Source: Williamsia sp. 1135 (GTDB taxonomy: Bacteria > Actinomycetota > Actinomycetes > Mycobacteriales > Mycobacteriaceae). From it: a stretch of 61,520 nt of DNA. The stretch is taken from NCBI RefSeq assembly GCF_002095395.1, contig NZ_MJEI01000072.1, positions 1 through 61,520 of the forward strand, written 5' to 3'. The notes under the pieces were generated by a model, which worked only from the letters and a program-made list of their open reading frames with translations, was not told the DNA's origin and made no database searches. The position numbers and the translations under genes are program-made. Shown one piece after another: positions 38,137 through 48,468 of the stretch. The number at the start of each line of letters is the position of its first letter. The first letter of the stretch is position 1.

Positions 38137-38577
38137 TTACTGGCTGGATTCGGTGACTACCACGGGGATGTGTTTTCCCGGCGAGGTTGCTGCTGCCAGC
38201 GGCACCGTGACGGTGAGGATGCCTTGGTCGTAGGCCGCCTTCACGTCGTCTTCGATGTACCCGGCCGGCAGTGCCATCGTTCGAACGAACGAACCGTAGG
38301 CGAACTCTGACCGGGCGTCGCTCTCGGCGCGGGTCTGACGCTCTGCCTTGATCGTGAGCATTCCGTCCCTAACGATGATCTCGACGTCCTTGGTCGGATC
38401 AATACCCGGCAGTTCGGCCCGTACCAGATACTCGTTCTCGCCGAGCTCGTCTTCGACACGAATCAGGTGAGAGTTCGCACGTAGCGCGCCGATCGCCGGG
38501 AATGCGGCGAACAGATCTGCTACGTCGGGCAGTAACGAGTGGATGGGGTTGTGGCGACTGGCCAAGATGTTGTTCAT
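38137..38577 (-). CDS. Hsp20/alpha-crystallin small heat-shock protein (HspX-like)
   Basis: A 146-residue chaperone that holds unfolding proteins. The alpha-crystallin domain spans about 45-140 with the consensus ENEYLVRAELPGIDP, RDGMLTIKAERQ and, near the end, YDQGILTVTVPL. HspX/Acr is the hallmark DosR target of mycobacteria. ATG 38577 has AAGGAG upstream; a start ten codons earlier is rejected. A DosR-like box lies 65-76 nt upstream. The 3' end is protected by the bidirectional hairpin. Confidence 0.93.
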   Translation of the reverse strand: MNNILASRHNPIHSLLPDVADLFAAFPAIGALRANSHLIRVEDELGENEYLVRAELPGIDPTKDVEIIVRDGMLTIKAERQTRAESDARSEFAYGSFVRTMALPAGYIEDDVKAAYDQGILTVTVPLAAATSPGKHIPVVVTESSQ

Positions 38578-38641
38578 GGCACTCCTTTTCACTGGTGGAT
38601 TGATCAATTACATTGAAGCGAAACCGTATTGGCGATGTCAG

Positions 38642-38653
38642 AGGCGCAAGTCC
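38642..38653. promoter_or_regulatory. DosR-like box upstream of hsp20
   Basis: Minus-strand GGACTTGCGCCT keeps the GGACTT half and the central G of the DosR core, with two mismatches. It lies 65-76 nt before ATG 38577. Confidence 0.45.
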
Positions 38654-38690
38654 TTGATTGAGGAACCGATTGTCCCAGGATCAGAGCTCA

Positions 38691-39674
38691 TCAGTCGACG
38701 GAGAGGAACTCGTCGACATCCCGCCTCGGGCTGCGCGCGGGCTTCTCATCTGCGTGCGAGCGCACACCGAGACGCACCATGATCTGTGGAACGCTAGCGT
38801 CCTCGAGCAACGCGCTGATGAGGGTGGTGCTGTCGGGCGATTCGAGGACATGTGAAAGCGTGCAGCTGCTCAGTCCCGCGATGGTGGCCTCGATGAGCAG
38901 TGTGGACAAGGATTCACCGCAGCGGAGCAGGTCTTCCCGGGTGCTGCCACGGGTGGCCAGGACGACAACGGTTGCTTCGTCGGACTCGACATCGGGCCTG
39001 CGGGGCTGACCGCCCCCGATCACAGGAAAGTCCCTGCCGACAGCGACGCGCTCACTTTCCGATGCGGTAAGCAATGCCGCGGCCGGGATTCCGTCGTGCT
39101 CGACGACTGGTCGCCGGGTCCACCAGACCAATTCGTCGTGATAGTTGATGTCATAGCGCCGCAGCGACGCGCTGAGTTGCGATGCCTTCGCGAGCGACGG
39201 CGCGCTGCTCACCGGTAATACTGTGATGTTTGTATCGTTTTGGGCGGCAGCCACTCTGGTTACATCGGACACGGCTATAGCTGGAGGTGTCAGCAGGGGG
39301 AGCCGGTCGGTGAATCTCTCGCGGATCGCAACCGCGCGGCGACGGTGCCCGTCGAGGATCGGCAGGCGGCCGGTGAACTCGACCGTGGCCAGATGATCGG
39401 GCCGATTCGGGTTGGGAAGTCGAGCGACGTCGACGCCCCATCCGTAGGCGGAGGCAGCGGCGCAATAGTGATCGAGGGCGGCACCCAGACTCAGCACCAT
39501 CTGCCGCTGCTGAGGATCGGCGGCCGGCACGGACCGCGACACGTCGGCGTAAAGGCGTAGCTCATCGCCGTGAAGCCGCCACCGCCACGGCTGGGTGTTG
39601 TGCACTGACGGCGCCCGCGAGGCCAAGGCCAAGATCTCGTGCAGGTTCCGCTGATCCGGACAGGTAATGGACAT
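38691..39674 (-). CDS. Acg-type nitroreductase-fold protein
   Basis: A 327-residue paralogue of the protein at 29887-30897 with the same diagnostic segment LASRAPSVHNTQPWRWR (about residue 17-33) and the C-terminal half CGESLSTLLIEATIAGLSSC. Acg-family proteins hold FMN between duplicated nitroreductase-like domains and are DosR-regulated; catalytic activity is uncertain. It lies 39 bp after the Rv1733c-like gene, so the two are probably cotranscribed. Confidence 0.87.
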   Translation of the reverse strand: MSITCPDQRNLHEILALASRAPSVHNTQPWRWRLHGDELRLYADVSRSVPAADPQQRQMVLSLGAALDHYCAAASAYGWGVDVARLPNPNRPDHLATVEFTGRLPILDGHRRRAVAIRERFTDRLPLLTPPAIAVSDVTRVAAAQNDTNITVLPVSSAPSLAKASQLSASLRRYDINYHDELVWWTRRPVVEHDGIPAAALLTASESERVAVGRDFPVIGGGQPRRPDVESDEATVVVLATRGSTREDLLRCGESLSTLLIEATIAGLSSCTLSHVLESPDSTTLISALLEDASVPQIMVRLGVRSHADEKPARSPRRDVDEFLSVD

Positions 39675-39713
39675 GGTCGCTCCTTGGGTGAAGGCGGTGC
39701 GGGGGATCGGAGT

Positions 39714-40277
39714 TCATCGGGTGCTGTCGATCGCGCCGGCTTGCCACTCCGCCTCCCACGCCGCAAACCGTCGTTTGTCACCGAAGGTGCGCACCGAGAA
39801 GATCAGGAGCAGCCACACTCCGACGATGGCCAGACCGGTGGTCAGGCCCACGGCGATGGCTTGGGCGACAGCGTTGCCCACTGCTCGGGGTTTGTCGACT
39901 GGCGTGCCGTTCTGGTCGATCCAGATGGTTCTGTGCCCGCCGGGCTTGTCTGCCGACTTCGACTCGACGCTGCCGGTGACGCTGCGTCCATCGGTTGAGG
40001 TCCAGGTCGCGCTGACCGGTTCCCGAGACTCCTGCGCGGTCCCGCGGATGGTGGCGGTGACCGAGTGGCGGGACTGCTGTTCCAGCAAGACCGATTGTTT
40101 GTCGTTGGCGTAGGTGGCGCTGCCGACCATGAACGCGATGGTCAACGAGCACACAGCGAGTGCTGTGGCGAGCAGCATGATCAGAGACTCGAGGCGGTCA
40201 TAGGGTCGGATGAGCCTGTTGGACGACAAGTGCATCAGTCGCCACAGATGAAGCTCCCGCGATAACAGACTCAGCAT
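39714..40277 (-). CDS. Rv1733c-like membrane protein
   Basis: A 187-residue protein with two TM helices (about 30-55 and 145-172) enclosing an extracytoplasmic domain, and a hydrophilic tail. The layout and the segments NRLIRPYDRLESL and RTIWIDQNGTPV fit the DosR-regulon antigen family of Rv1733c. Function unknown. ATG 40277 is chosen over a start 11 codons upstream, without a decisive ribosome-binding site. Two DosR-like sites lie within about 125 nt upstream. Confidence 0.8.
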   Translation of the reverse strand: MLSLLSRELHLWRLMHLSSNRLIRPYDRLESLIMLLATALAVCSLTIAFMVGSATYANDKQSVLLEQQSRHSVTATIRGTAQESREPVSATWTSTDGRSVTGSVESKSADKPGGHRTIWIDQNGTPVDKPRAVGNAVAQAIAVGLTTGLAIVGVWLLLIFSVRTFGDKRRFAAWEAEWQAGAIDSTR

Positions 40278-40376
40278 GGTGGTGGCTCCCGTCGCCTTGA
40301 TGTGCGTCAACCGGTTTCACTAGAAACCGTATGACGCGGGGGCCTGACGATCGCCTGTCCTTGGTTGCCGCTATCG

Positions 40377-40389
40377 GGGCCTTTGGTCA
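40377..40389. promoter_or_regulatory. DosR-like box upstream of the Rv1733c-like gene
   Basis: GGGCCTTTGGTCA matches 11 of 13 positions of GGGACTTTNGNCC and lies 100-112 nt before ATG 40277. A weaker second site (GGGACCTGTGATC) starts at about 40399. Confidence 0.45.
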
Positions 40390-40436
40390 TCAGTGGTGGG
40401 GACCTGTGATCGCGAGATCACGAGCGATGTCATCGG

Positions 40437-41087
40437 TCAGTCGCGCTGGGGTGGGTTGGGACTCTTGATCTTGGAGGCGTAGACGGCCGCCTGTGTCCGC
40501 CGCTCCATGCCCAGCTTGGCGAGCAGGCGGGATACGTAGTTCTTGACGGTCTTCTCCGCCAGGTGCATCCGGGCGGCGATCTGGCGATTCGTCAGCCCCT
40601 CACCAAGCAGATCCAGCAACGTTCGTTCCTGCTCCGTGAGCCCGTCTAGCGGCCCGGGCGCGTCCTGTCGAGCCCGAAGCCGATCCATGAGGGCAGCCGC
40701 GGCACGGTTGTCGAGAAGTGACTTGCCGGCACCCACATCGTTGATGGCTTTGGTCAGATCCATGCCGGTGATGTCCTTGACGACATAACCGCTGGCGCCG
40801 GCCAGTATCGCGTCCATCATGGCCTGGTCCTCGGTGAACGATGTCAGCATCAGACATTTGAGACCATCGAGTTTTGTCAGTAGTTCCCGGCACAGTTCGA
40901 TGCCATTGCCATCAGGCAACCGGACGTCCAGCACGGCGACGTCCGGGCGCAGCGCCGGGATCCGGGCGAGCGCCTGCGAGCAGGTACCTGCTTCGCCGAC
41001 AACGGTGAGGTTGGGATCAGCGTCGATGAGCTCGATCAACCCACGGCGCACTATCTCGTGGTCGTCGACCAGGAACACTGAGATCAT
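40437..41087 (-). CDS. devR: DevR/DosR-like NarL-family response regulator
   Basis: A 216-residue regulator nearly collinear with mycobacterial DosR. The receiver has acidic residues DD (8-9), phospho-acceptor Asp54 in [13 protein letters not shown], and the family segment [13 protein letters not shown]. The LuxR-type helix-turn-helix ends [20 protein letters not shown], whose Lys/Asn residues read the GGGAC half-sites in DosR. It should activate the boxes mapped across this window. It lies alone on the minus strand between an Rv1733c-like gene and a USP. Confidence 0.93.
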   Translation of the reverse strand: MISVFLVDDHEIVRRGLIELIDADPNLTVVGEAGTCSQALARIPALRPDVAVLDVRLPDGNGIELCRELLTKLDGLKCLMLTSFTEDQAMMDAILAGASGYVVKDITGMDLTKAINDVGAGKSLLDNRAAAALMDRLRARQDAPGPLDGLTEQERTLLDLLGEGLTNRQIAARMHLAEKTVKNYVSRLLAKLGMERRTQAAVYASKIKSPNPPQRD

Positions 41088-41181
41088 CGTGACTCCTTAG
41101 GCGTCGCCGGGTGGCGGCTGTGCACCAGTGTAGGGAGCTTTCGGTGATTTGCTGTGACGTTCGTCTGGTATCGGCAGATCA

Positions 41182-42069
41182 TTAGCGCGCAACGATCACC
41201 GGGCAGGTCACCGTGTGGAGCAGCGCCCGGCTGGTTGATCCCAGTAGGCGTCCGGCGAACCCACCTCGACCATGTGAACCGACCACGAGCAGGCACGCGT
41301 TGTCTCCGGCATCACGCAGCGCCCCTACCGGGTCACTGTTGAGAACTTGTTGAGTGACAGCGACATCCGGGTAGCGATCTGAGTGTCCGGCCAGGCTCTC
41401 GGCGAGAACGGCCTGTTCGGCTGTGCGTGTTTCCTTCCACGACAGCCTTGGCGTTTCGGTTCTGAACACCGACTGGATCTTCGTGAAGTTCCAGGCATGT
41501 ATGGCCACCAGGTTCGCGTTGCGCAGCGACGCTTCTTCGAACGCGACATCGACGGCTTGTGCACTGCATCGGGATCCGTCGACCCCGACAACCACGGTGT
41601 TGGGCATGCTCTCGCGCACCGAATCGAGCTGCTCACCGACGACGGCCACCCGGCATCCGGCATGGGTGGACACCGCTTCGGCGACCGAACCGAGCAACCC
41701 CGACACTCGGCGGGTCTCACCGTACGCGCCGACCACAAGGATTTGAGCAGTTGCGGCGAAGCGCTGCAATCCGATTCGGGCATCGCAAAGCAGCATTTTG
41801 GTGTCCACTGCAATGTCGCTGTCAGCCTTCAAAATTTCGGAGACCGCCAAGGCCGACGCCTCGGCGAGGTCCTTGTGAGCGTGCTCCTTGAGCTGTTCGT
41901 AGTACCGATCAGGCCACGGATAGTCACTGAGAGCGAGGATGTCGTCATCCACGCAGCACACGATCGTCAGGCGAGTGGCATGCAATATGGCCTCATGGGC
42001 GGCCCATCGGACTGCGTCGAGCGCGGCTGCTGACCCGTCGATTCCTACCACTACTGGTTTGTTCTCCAT
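41182..42069 (-). CDS. Universal stress protein, tandem domains
   Basis: A 295-residue double USP. Half one starts PVVVGIDGSAAALDA and ends VGAYGETRRVSGLLGSVA, a weakened ATP motif; half two starts TVVVGVDGSRCSAQA and ends VGSHGRGGFAGRLLGSTS, canonical. GGGAG precedes ATG 42069; a long in-frame extension to 42270 overlaps the divergent USP and is rejected. It ends 94 bp upstream of devR and is divergent from a second USP across 193 bp. Confidence 0.9.
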   Translation of the reverse strand: MENKPVVVGIDGSAAALDAVRWAAHEAILHATRLTIVCCVDDDILALSDYPWPDRYYEQLKEHAHKDLAEASALAVSEILKADSDIAVDTKMLLCDARIGLQRFAATAQILVVGAYGETRRVSGLLGSVAEAVSTHAGCRVAVVGEQLDSVRESMPNTVVVGVDGSRCSAQAVDVAFEEASLRNANLVAIHAWNFTKIQSVFRTETPRLSWKETRTAEQAVLAESLAGHSDRYPDVAVTQQVLNSDPVGALRDAGDNACLLVVGSHGRGGFAGRLLGSTSRALLHTVTCPVIVAR

Positions 42070-42160
42070 GGTGACTCCCGTGTCGAAGGACGAATTCGTT
42101 GATTGTTCGACCGTTTCGCGTGTGCGTGGTCGAGGTGTAGGGCACCTGGGCCCCACCGCG

Positions 42161-42184
42161 AGTGCCCAATGGCACTTGGTCCCC
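42161..42184. promoter_or_regulatory. Palindrome plus DosR-like box between divergent USP genes
   Basis: AGTGCCCAATGGCACT (42161-42176) has perfect 6-bp arms, and the overlapping GGCACTTGGTCCCC (42171-42184) resembles the DosR core. They lie about 80-100 nt from both USP starts. A further GGCAC/GCCCC site is at 42141-42154. Confidence 0.4.
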
Positions 42185-42262
42185 GTGCCACGACGACGCA
42201 GACTGAGAGGAGAAGCCTCACAGAACAGCGCCTCGACCTGTTGGTGCGCGAAAGGTGTTGCC

Positions 42263-43150
42263 ATGAACAATGTTCAACGGTTGGTCGTAGGCGTCGATGG
42301 TTCCGAACACTCTCTCGACGCCGTGCGGTGGGCCGCGACGGACGCAATCGTGCGTGCGGTGCCGTTGACGATCGTGACAGCGGTCCGGGAGAAGGCGCAG
42401 AACCTCTCCGACGCAGTCAACTTACGCGTTGATACCCCGCAGGTGGTCCGGCGGCAAGCGGAACGAACTCTCGAAACAGCGTCTGGGGTCGCCCGGGACA
42501 CCGTCGGAACCCACGCCCTCGCGGTCACCACAGCGGTCGTGGAGGGCGCGCCGACCGACGTCATGGTGCGCTGGGGCAGTGACACGACACTGTTGGTGGT
42601 CGGCTCGCGCGGGCTGGGCGAGTTCACGGGCGGACTGATCGGATCCGTCAGCACCGCTGTGGTCGGCCACGCGCGTTGCCCGATCGCTGTCGTGGGATCG
42701 GCGGAACGAGCCGTCTCTGCGAGCCTGCCCGTGGTCGTGGGCCTAGACGGTACCGGGAACAGCGAGCCTGCCCTGGCCCAGGCGCTCACCGAGGCTTCGG
42801 CGAGAGGCGTTGACCTGGTGGCTGTTCATGCCCAGATCGACTTCGATCCCGATCGCGCACTACCCGAAGGTCTCGCCAACGCGATGTTCCCTCCGGACGT
42901 GTTCGATGACTTGACCCTCGCCGAGAATCTGGCCGGGTGGCAGGAGCAATTCCCGGATGTGCGTATTCGCCGCCATGCGGTCCGGGACCGCCCCGTACGG
43001 AAGCTTGTCCATGAGGCGGCCAACGCTCAGCTGATCGTGATGGGAAGTCGTGGCCGCGGGGGGTTTCCTTCCATGCTGATGGGTTCGACGAGTCAAGCGG
43101 TGCTGCACACCGTCGATATTCCGGTCTTGATCGTCCCCACAGCGCGATGA
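42263..43150 (+). CDS. Universal stress protein, tandem domains
   Basis: A 295-residue double USP. Half one starts LVVGVDGSEHSLDA and ends VGSRGLGEFTGGLIGSVS; half two starts PVVVGLDGTGNSEPA and ends MGSRGRGGFPSMLMGSTS. Both ATP motifs look functional. ATG 42263 follows AAAGG; a long in-frame extension back to 41939 overlaps the divergent gene and is rejected. Convergent with the acetyltransferase gene. Confidence 0.9.
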   Translation: MNNVQRLVVGVDGSEHSLDAVRWAATDAIVRAVPLTIVTAVREKAQNLSDAVNLRVDTPQVVRRQAERTLETASGVARDTVGTHALAVTTAVVEGAPTDVMVRWGSDTTLLVVGSRGLGEFTGGLIGSVSTAVVGHARCPIAVVGSAERAVSASLPVVVGLDGTGNSEPALAQALTEASARGVDLVAVHAQIDFDPDRALPEGLANAMFPPDVFDDLTLAENLAGWQEQFPDVRIRRHAVRDRPVRKLVHEAANAQLIVMGSRGRGGFPSMLMGSTSQAVLHTVDIPVLIVPTAR

Positions 43151-43159
43151 CGATCCTCC

Positions 43160-43705
43160 TCAGATAGCTGCGGGTTCTTTGAGATCTCCGCCCTGCAGAT
43201 CGATTTCGAGCGTCATGGTGGTTCCGTCGAGGTGGAGGTGGTGGGAAAGCCCCACGTCGCGGAGAACTCGGATCATGAGACTGTTCTCTGCCAGCACTTC
43301 TGCCGTCATCCATCTGATTCCAGCCGATCGCGCGTGGGCGGCGAGATGCTCCAAGAGATCGGTCCCGATCCCGTGGGCCTGGACGCTGTGGTCGACGGTG
43401 ATCGCGATCTCGACGTCAGGATGTGGCCTGGTCTGTGGCCGTGGTCCACGGACATAATTGGCGATACCCAGCAGTCGATCATCACGGAATGCACCCACGG
43501 CGTAGCTGCCCTCGGCACGGCGACAGGTATATTCTGCAACCGTGTTGAGGTGTTTGGGGCGTGCGCCGAAAAACCGCATGTAGGAATCGTGTTCGTTCAT
43601 TCTCCGGTACAGATCTTCGACCGCGGGAACGTCGTCGTGGTCGAGGTCTCTGAAATGGATGTCGGCGGGCGGAATGTGACGACCGTGCGTTGCCTTAGCA
43701 CTCAT
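43160..43705 (-). CDS. GNAT-family N-acetyltransferase
   Basis: A 181-residue acetyl-CoA-dependent acyltransferase domain. Motif A is recognisable as [20 protein letters not shown] (QxxGxG/A-like) and is followed by the C-terminal [13 protein letters not shown] segment. The N-terminus [20 protein letters not shown] is typical of acetyltransferases in the protein-lysine (Pat) group, but no cNMP domain is present. ATG 43705 overlaps the P-type ATPase stop as ATGA. Substrate unknown. Confidence 0.83.
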   Translation of the reverse strand: MSAKATHGRHIPPADIHFRDLDHDDVPAVEDLYRRMNEHDSYMRFFGARPKHLNTVAEYTCRRAEGSYAVGAFRDDRLLGIANYVRGPRPQTRPHPDVEIAITVDHSVQAHGIGTDLLEHLAAHARSAGIRWMTAEVLAENSLMIRVLRDVGLSHHLHLDGTTMTLEIDLQGGDLKEPAAI

Positions 43706-46602
43706 GACAATTCCTTTTCTCTGCCCACAGCGCGGGTATCCGGACTGCTTTCGCTTGGGTGTGTCTTTCGTCGCCGTATCCCGCGGTAGAGTTCGTCACC
43801 ACCCCACACGATGAACGGGAGTGGTAGCAGCCATATCGCCAAGTGGGCGGGTGGGCAAACCGTCCCGAAAATGTCCTGGAGGAACGGCACCGTGACCACC
43901 AGTGCGGCGAAGACAACTTCGAATGCAATGCCCCACAACAGCAAGCGATTGGTCCCGAAACCAATGGTGCGCAGCGAAGCGCGTTGCGTCCGCGCCGCCA
44001 TAGCGGTGCCGATCTGACACGACACGATTGCCAAGAAGCTCATTGTGGTGGCGAGCATCCACGTATCGTGCAGCGGTCCGCTCGACACCGAATCGCCCAG
44101 GTGCCAGCCGCCGTCGACGAGGGTTCCCAGGAAGAGTGCCAGAACGAGCGCAGCCGATACACCGCCTAGAAGACCCCATGAGCGCACCAAGATCTCGCGG
44201 CTGACGACGTTCTGGCCCCGTTTGTGCGGCGGTCGATCCATCAGTCCGGGTTCGGCCGGTTCGCGTCCCAGTGCGAGGGCGGGCAGGGTTTCAGTACCGA
44301 GGTCGATGGCCAGGATCTGCATCACGGTCAGGGGCAGAGGTATCTGGCCTCCGGAAAGTGCGTACAGCACAAAGGGAATGACCTCAGGAGTGGCATGCGC
44401 GAAGATGTAGACGATGAATTTGCGTACGTTGTCGTAGACGCGGCGGCCGGCTTCGACAGCGGTGACGATGGTCGCGAAGTTGTCGTCGGTCAGCACCATC
44501 GTGGCTGCTTCGCGTGCCACGTCGGTCCCCGATTTCCCCATCGCGACACCGATGTCCGAGCGTCGCAGAGCGGGAGCGTCGTTGACGCCGTCTCCGGTCA
44601 TCGCCACAACATGGCCTTGACCACGTAAGGCGTCGGTGATGCGGAGCTTGGCTTCTGGAGAACTGCGGGCGAACACGATTTCGCCAGGTTCGGCCAACAG
44701 AAGATCGAGTTCGGCCTCGGGCATCAGCTCGAGCTCCGTCCCGGTCACCACCCGCAAGCTGCTGTCCGCGCCGATCCCGACGCTTTCGGCGATGCCGCGT
44801 GCGGTGAGGCCGTGGTCGCCGGTGACGACCATGATTCGAATGCCTGCGGAGTGGCAGGTGGCGACGGCCTCGGCGACCTCGGGTCGTGGTGGGTCCATCA
44901 GGGCAACGATCGCCAGAATGGTGAGGCCTTGCTCGGTGTTCTCGCGGCTGAGTGTCTCGACCAACGTCTCATCGATCGTGCGCTCGGCGACGGCCATCAA
45001 CCGGAGTCCCTCGGCTGCCCATTCGGTCACCATGGCGGTGATCGCAGTGCGATCGACCGATGTCAGCGCGCGGTCGCCGCTGCCGTCGGCGATTGTGGTG
45101 CATCGTTGAAGGACTTCTTCCGGCGCACCTTTGATGTTGATCCGGGCCGTGCCGGGTGCTGAACGCGTCACCGTTGACATTCGGCGCAAAGCGGATTCGA
45201 AGTGGAACTCCCGAAGCCGATCGGAGGGTCCTCCGGGCTCCGGGCCGACTCCGAGTTCCTGGGACGCGCGCAGTAGCGCCAGCTCGGTTGGATCTCCGCG
45301 CTCGACGGTATTGCCGTCGTCGTCCGTGATGATGGTCGCTGAGCAGCAGTCCGCGATGACGTGTGCTGCGCGTGAGGCACACTCATTGCCACCGGTGGGA
45401 GGTTCGAGCACGCCCTGGGCCGTCCACATACGTGTAGCGGTCATCTCGTTCAGCGTCAGTGTGCCGGTCTTGTCAGTACATATCACGGTCGTCGATCCCT
45501 ATGTCTCGACCGCCGAGATCTTCTTCACCAGCGCGCCGCTGCGTGCCAGGACTCGCACACCGACAGCGAGTGCAAGCGTGATGGTCGGCAGCAGACCCTC
45601 GGGCACGTTGGCGACGAGAAGACCGATCGCGAAGTTGACTGAATCGCGTAATGACAGGCCGGCGAGCAGGGTTCCGAGCGGAATGAAGGCGAGTCCCATC
45701 GTCACCGCGACGGCGGCGATGAGCCACGCTACGCGCTTGACCTGTGTTTCGAGCGGGCTCTCGTCCTGGGTGACCCGCGCAGAAAGGGCGGCGATCCGTC
45801 CGAGTTCTGTCTGCATTCCGGTGGCGAAGACGACGGCGTGTGCATGGCCGGTCACGATGGTGGTGCCACTGAAGACCAGGTCTGTTGCTTCGATGATGGG
45901 TCCGGTCCCGGCCGCCGTGCGGGTTTCGAGCCTTACGGTGGCGGATTCGCCGGTGAGCGTGGATAGATCGACTTCCAAGGAGCCGTCGAGCAGTCTGGCG
46001 TCGGCGGGGATCTTGTCACCTTCGGCGAGCAGAATCACGTCGCCGGGTACGAGCTCGGACGCCTCGACGGATATCTCCGGTGCCTGTCGGACCACTCGTG
46101 CGGTGGCGGGGATGAAGGCGGACAACGCTTCTACGGCTTGCTCGGCGTGTCGCTCCTGCACGAATGCGAAGGCTGCGTTGATGATCACCACCACCACGAT
46201 TGCTATGGCAAGCGGTCGAGAGTCGCTGAACCATGCCAGTACCGCTGCCAGCCACAGCAGCAGCGCCAACGGGTGGGTGATTTGGCGAAGCAGTTGTCGA
46301 GCCCAGTGATTGCGATGGCGCCGAGTCAGTTCGTTCCGGCCATAGATCAGCGCCCGTCTCACGACTTCGCGATCGGACAGACCCATGGGGCCGGTGTCCA
46401 GGTCACGCAGCAGACCCGGGATTGCTTCTTGTGGGTCTACGGGCGCAGATGTGTCACCGGCGGTGGGCAAGAGAGCGCCCCTGTTCCGGAGTCTTGCGGC
46501 AATCCCGTTGGCTCGCGGGGACTTGCACAGCAAGCCTCGAACTGAGGACGGAATGTCCTGGAGCATCGACGACAAGCCCTGATGGTGCCGGGGGGATCGC
46601 AT
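43702..46602 (-). pseudogene. Cation-transporting P-type ATPase (P2-like) interrupted by an amber codon
   Basis: The gene encodes a full P2-type pump: actuator motif TLTGES, TM4 motif [10 protein letters not shown], phosphorylation motif DKTGTLT, hinge [20 protein letters not shown] and about ten TM helices, C-terminal domain included. A TAG at 45501-45499 (SAVET, stop, [10 protein letters not shown]) splits it eight codons before the catalytic Asp; a Leu (TTG) is expected there. Both halves are in the same frame. The upstream half (45499-46602) could form only a truncated protein; GTG 45486 could restart the rest. Start uncertain: 46602 or 46566, both overlapping the PadR-like gene. Confidence 0.85.
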
Positions 46603-46894
46603 CGCCGAAGACTTCGTGGGTGAGCTTGCTCAGAAGTCGCCGATCACGCGCCAGTTCCATCTTGCCTGCCGGCGTTGCCCGGTAGATGTTCTGCATCGTG
46701 CCGTCGATCACCCGCTGGTCTTGCGTCAAGAGGGTTTCGGCCACAAGATCGTCCAGGATCTGGCGCAGATTACCGGGCCCGACACGGTAATCGCGACGGA
46801 ACAGCTCTCGGCTCATCTGCTGCTCGGAGATCACATCGCTGACGGCCCGGTCCAGAATGTGGAAGCGGATCGCGACCCGGTCAAGAAGTCGCAT
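46454..46894 (-). CDS. PadR-like winged-helix regulator
   Basis: A 146-residue protein. Residues about 1-100 resemble a PadR-type winged helix ([34 protein letters not shown]). The last 40 residues overlap the start region of the P-type ATPase in another frame and may not be conserved. ATG 46894 overlaps the end of the adh gene by 14 bp. Its place between adh and the pump suggests control of the pump. Family assignment is moderate. Confidence 0.6.
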   Translation of the reverse strand: MRLLDRVAIRFHILDRAVSDVISEQQMSRELFRRDYRVGPGNLRQILDDLVAETLLTQDQRVIDGTMQNIYRATPAGKMELARDRRLLSKLTHEVFGDAIPPAPSGLVVDAPGHSVLSSRLAVQVPASQRDCRKTPEQGRSLAHRR

Positions 46895-47912
46895 TGGGGA
46901 GTCCCTTCTTGGGTGGGACCAATACCGCAGCCCCGGCGAACCGCCCGTCCTTGAGGTCCCGAAGGGCGGTGAGCGCTTGCTCCAACGGATATTCAGTGGT
47001 TTCTACGTGGAGTCGGTGATCTTGGGCGAAGCGCAGGAACTGGCGGGCGTCTGCGCGGGTGTTGGACTCGACACTGTGGATCTGTTTCTCGTGGAACAGG
47101 TGTCGTTGATAGTTCAGGGGCGGGGTGTCGGTCATGTGGATGCCCGCCAGTGAGAGGGTCCCGCCACGGTCGAGCGCTTCCAGCGCGGTAGGGACGATGT
47201 CGCCGATCGGGGCGAAGACAATCGCTGAGTCGAGAGGCTCGGGAGGTTGGTCGTACGTGTCTCGAGCTGATGCGACACCGAGTTCGAGAGCCAGGTCCCG
47301 CGCTCGTTGATCACGCGTCATCACGTGCACAGTTGCTCCTTGGTGCATCGCGACCTGCGCCACCAGATGAGCACTACCGCCGAATCCGTAGATGCCCAGA
47401 CGGCCGCGAGGTGGGAGCTCTGCTCGCTTCAGTGCGCGGTAGCCGATTATCCCGGCGCACAGCAGCGGAGCGAGCTGCGTCGCGGAATAACCGGTCGGCA
47501 GTTCCAGGGCGTACGCGGCCTCGGCGACAACGTAGTCGGCGTACCCGCCGTCGTGGTCCCAGCCGGTGTACCGGGAACGCAAGCAAAGGTTTTCGGCTCC
47601 GGTGCGGCAGGAGCTGCAAGTGCCGCAGGTGGATCGAAGCCAGGGGACGCCGACCAGATCGCCGACGCGGAAGGCAGTGGAGGTTCCCTCGGCGATGTAC
47701 AGCACACGTCCTACGACTTCATGGCCGGGAACCACCGATGGTCGGTGGACCGGCAGGTCGCCCTCGGCGACGTGTAGATCGGTACGGCACACCCCGCAGG
47801 CCTCGACCGCGAGGAGCATCTCGCCGCGCTGTGGCACCGGCCTTTTTTCGGTCACCAGCTCGATTGGATCGCCCAAGATCGGTCCTGGTGCTGATACTCG
47901 CCATGCTCGCAT
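46881..47912 (-). CDS. Zinc-dependent alcohol dehydrogenase, AdhA-like
   Basis: A 343-residue medium-chain dehydrogenase: catalytic zinc ligands in CGVCRTD (about 38-44) and GHE (about 65), structural-zinc cysteines in [15 protein letters not shown] (about 97-111), cofactor segment [14 protein letters not shown] (about 175). It resembles the AdhA-type NADP(H)-dependent enzymes. ATG 47912 is preferred to an in-frame start at 48062 that lies inside the flavodoxin gene. Second adh gene in the window; the 3' end overlaps the PadR-like gene. Confidence 0.87.
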   Translation of the reverse strand: MRAWRVSAPGPILGDPIELVTEKRPVPQRGEMLLAVEACGVCRTDLHVAEGDLPVHRPSVVPGHEVVGRVLYIAEGTSTAFRVGDLVGVPWLRSTCGTCSSCRTGAENLCLRSRYTGWDHDGGYADYVVAEAAYALELPTGYSATQLAPLLCAGIIGYRALKRAELPPRGRLGIYGFGGSAHLVAQVAMHQGATVHVMTRDQRARDLALELGVASARDTYDQPPEPLDSAIVFAPIGDIVPTALEALDRGGTLSLAGIHMTDTPPLNYQRHLFHEKQIHSVESNTRADARQFLRFAQDHRLHVETTEYPLEQALTALRDLKDGRFAGAAVLVPPKKGLPNATS

Positions 47913-47931
47913 GCCAAAACCTCGGCGGAAC

Positions 47932-48468
47932 TCACCAGTCGTTTCGGACAATGGACATTTCGGCCAATGATCCGCAGATCTCGTCGGCCCATTCACCGAT
48001 CTCGGATGAGGAGCGATGGTCACCGTCAGTCGCGTGGACGGCGGACGCAACCAGACGCTCACCCCAACTCAGCTCGGCTCGGTCGAGTTTGCCGCCGAAC
48101 GTGTGATGATCCTGCGCCCACGCGGCACTGGCGATTTTGACCTCAGGTGTGGCCTTGCCACCGTCTGTCTTGCCGTTGTCGTCCACAGGACCGCTGGAGA
48201 ACAACCAGACCGGGATCGATTCCAGGCGTTCGGTTTCACGATCGACGAGACTCCGAGCACTCTTGAGCCAGCGCCCCATGTACACCGCGCTTCCCAGAAT
48301 CAGTGCGTCGACGTCGGCGAGGCTCTCGATCTGGTCGGCGTCGAGAACTTCGACCTCGGCGTCAACTTCCCGCACGAGTAGACCAGCCGACAGCGCAGTG
48401 CCGAGTTGTTCGCCGATCTCCCGGGTCGACCCGTGCCTGCTGGCCGTTGCCACAAGTACCTTGATCAC
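47932..48468 (-). CDS. Flavodoxin-domain protein
   Basis: A 178-residue flavodoxin/HemG-like protein: [19 protein letters not shown] forms the FMN-phosphate loop, then [16 protein letters not shown] and [11 protein letters not shown]. It is a paralogue of 23066-23608. GTG 48468 fits homologue starts; longer in-frame starts up to 48693 would overlap the divergent pump gene. It lies 19 bp before adh and is divergent from the hemerythrin-fused P-type ATPase. A weak DosR-like site (GGACATAGGCC, 48536-48546) is 68-78 nt upstream. Confidence 0.8.
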   Translation of the reverse strand: MIKVLVATASRHGSTREIGEQLGTALSAGLLVREVDAEVEVLDADQIESLADVDALILGSAVYMGRWLKSARSLVDRETERLESIPVWLFSSGPVDDNGKTDGGKATPEVKIASAAWAQDHHTFGGKLDRAELSWGERLVASAVHATDGDHRSSSEIGEWADEICGSLAEMSIVRNDW

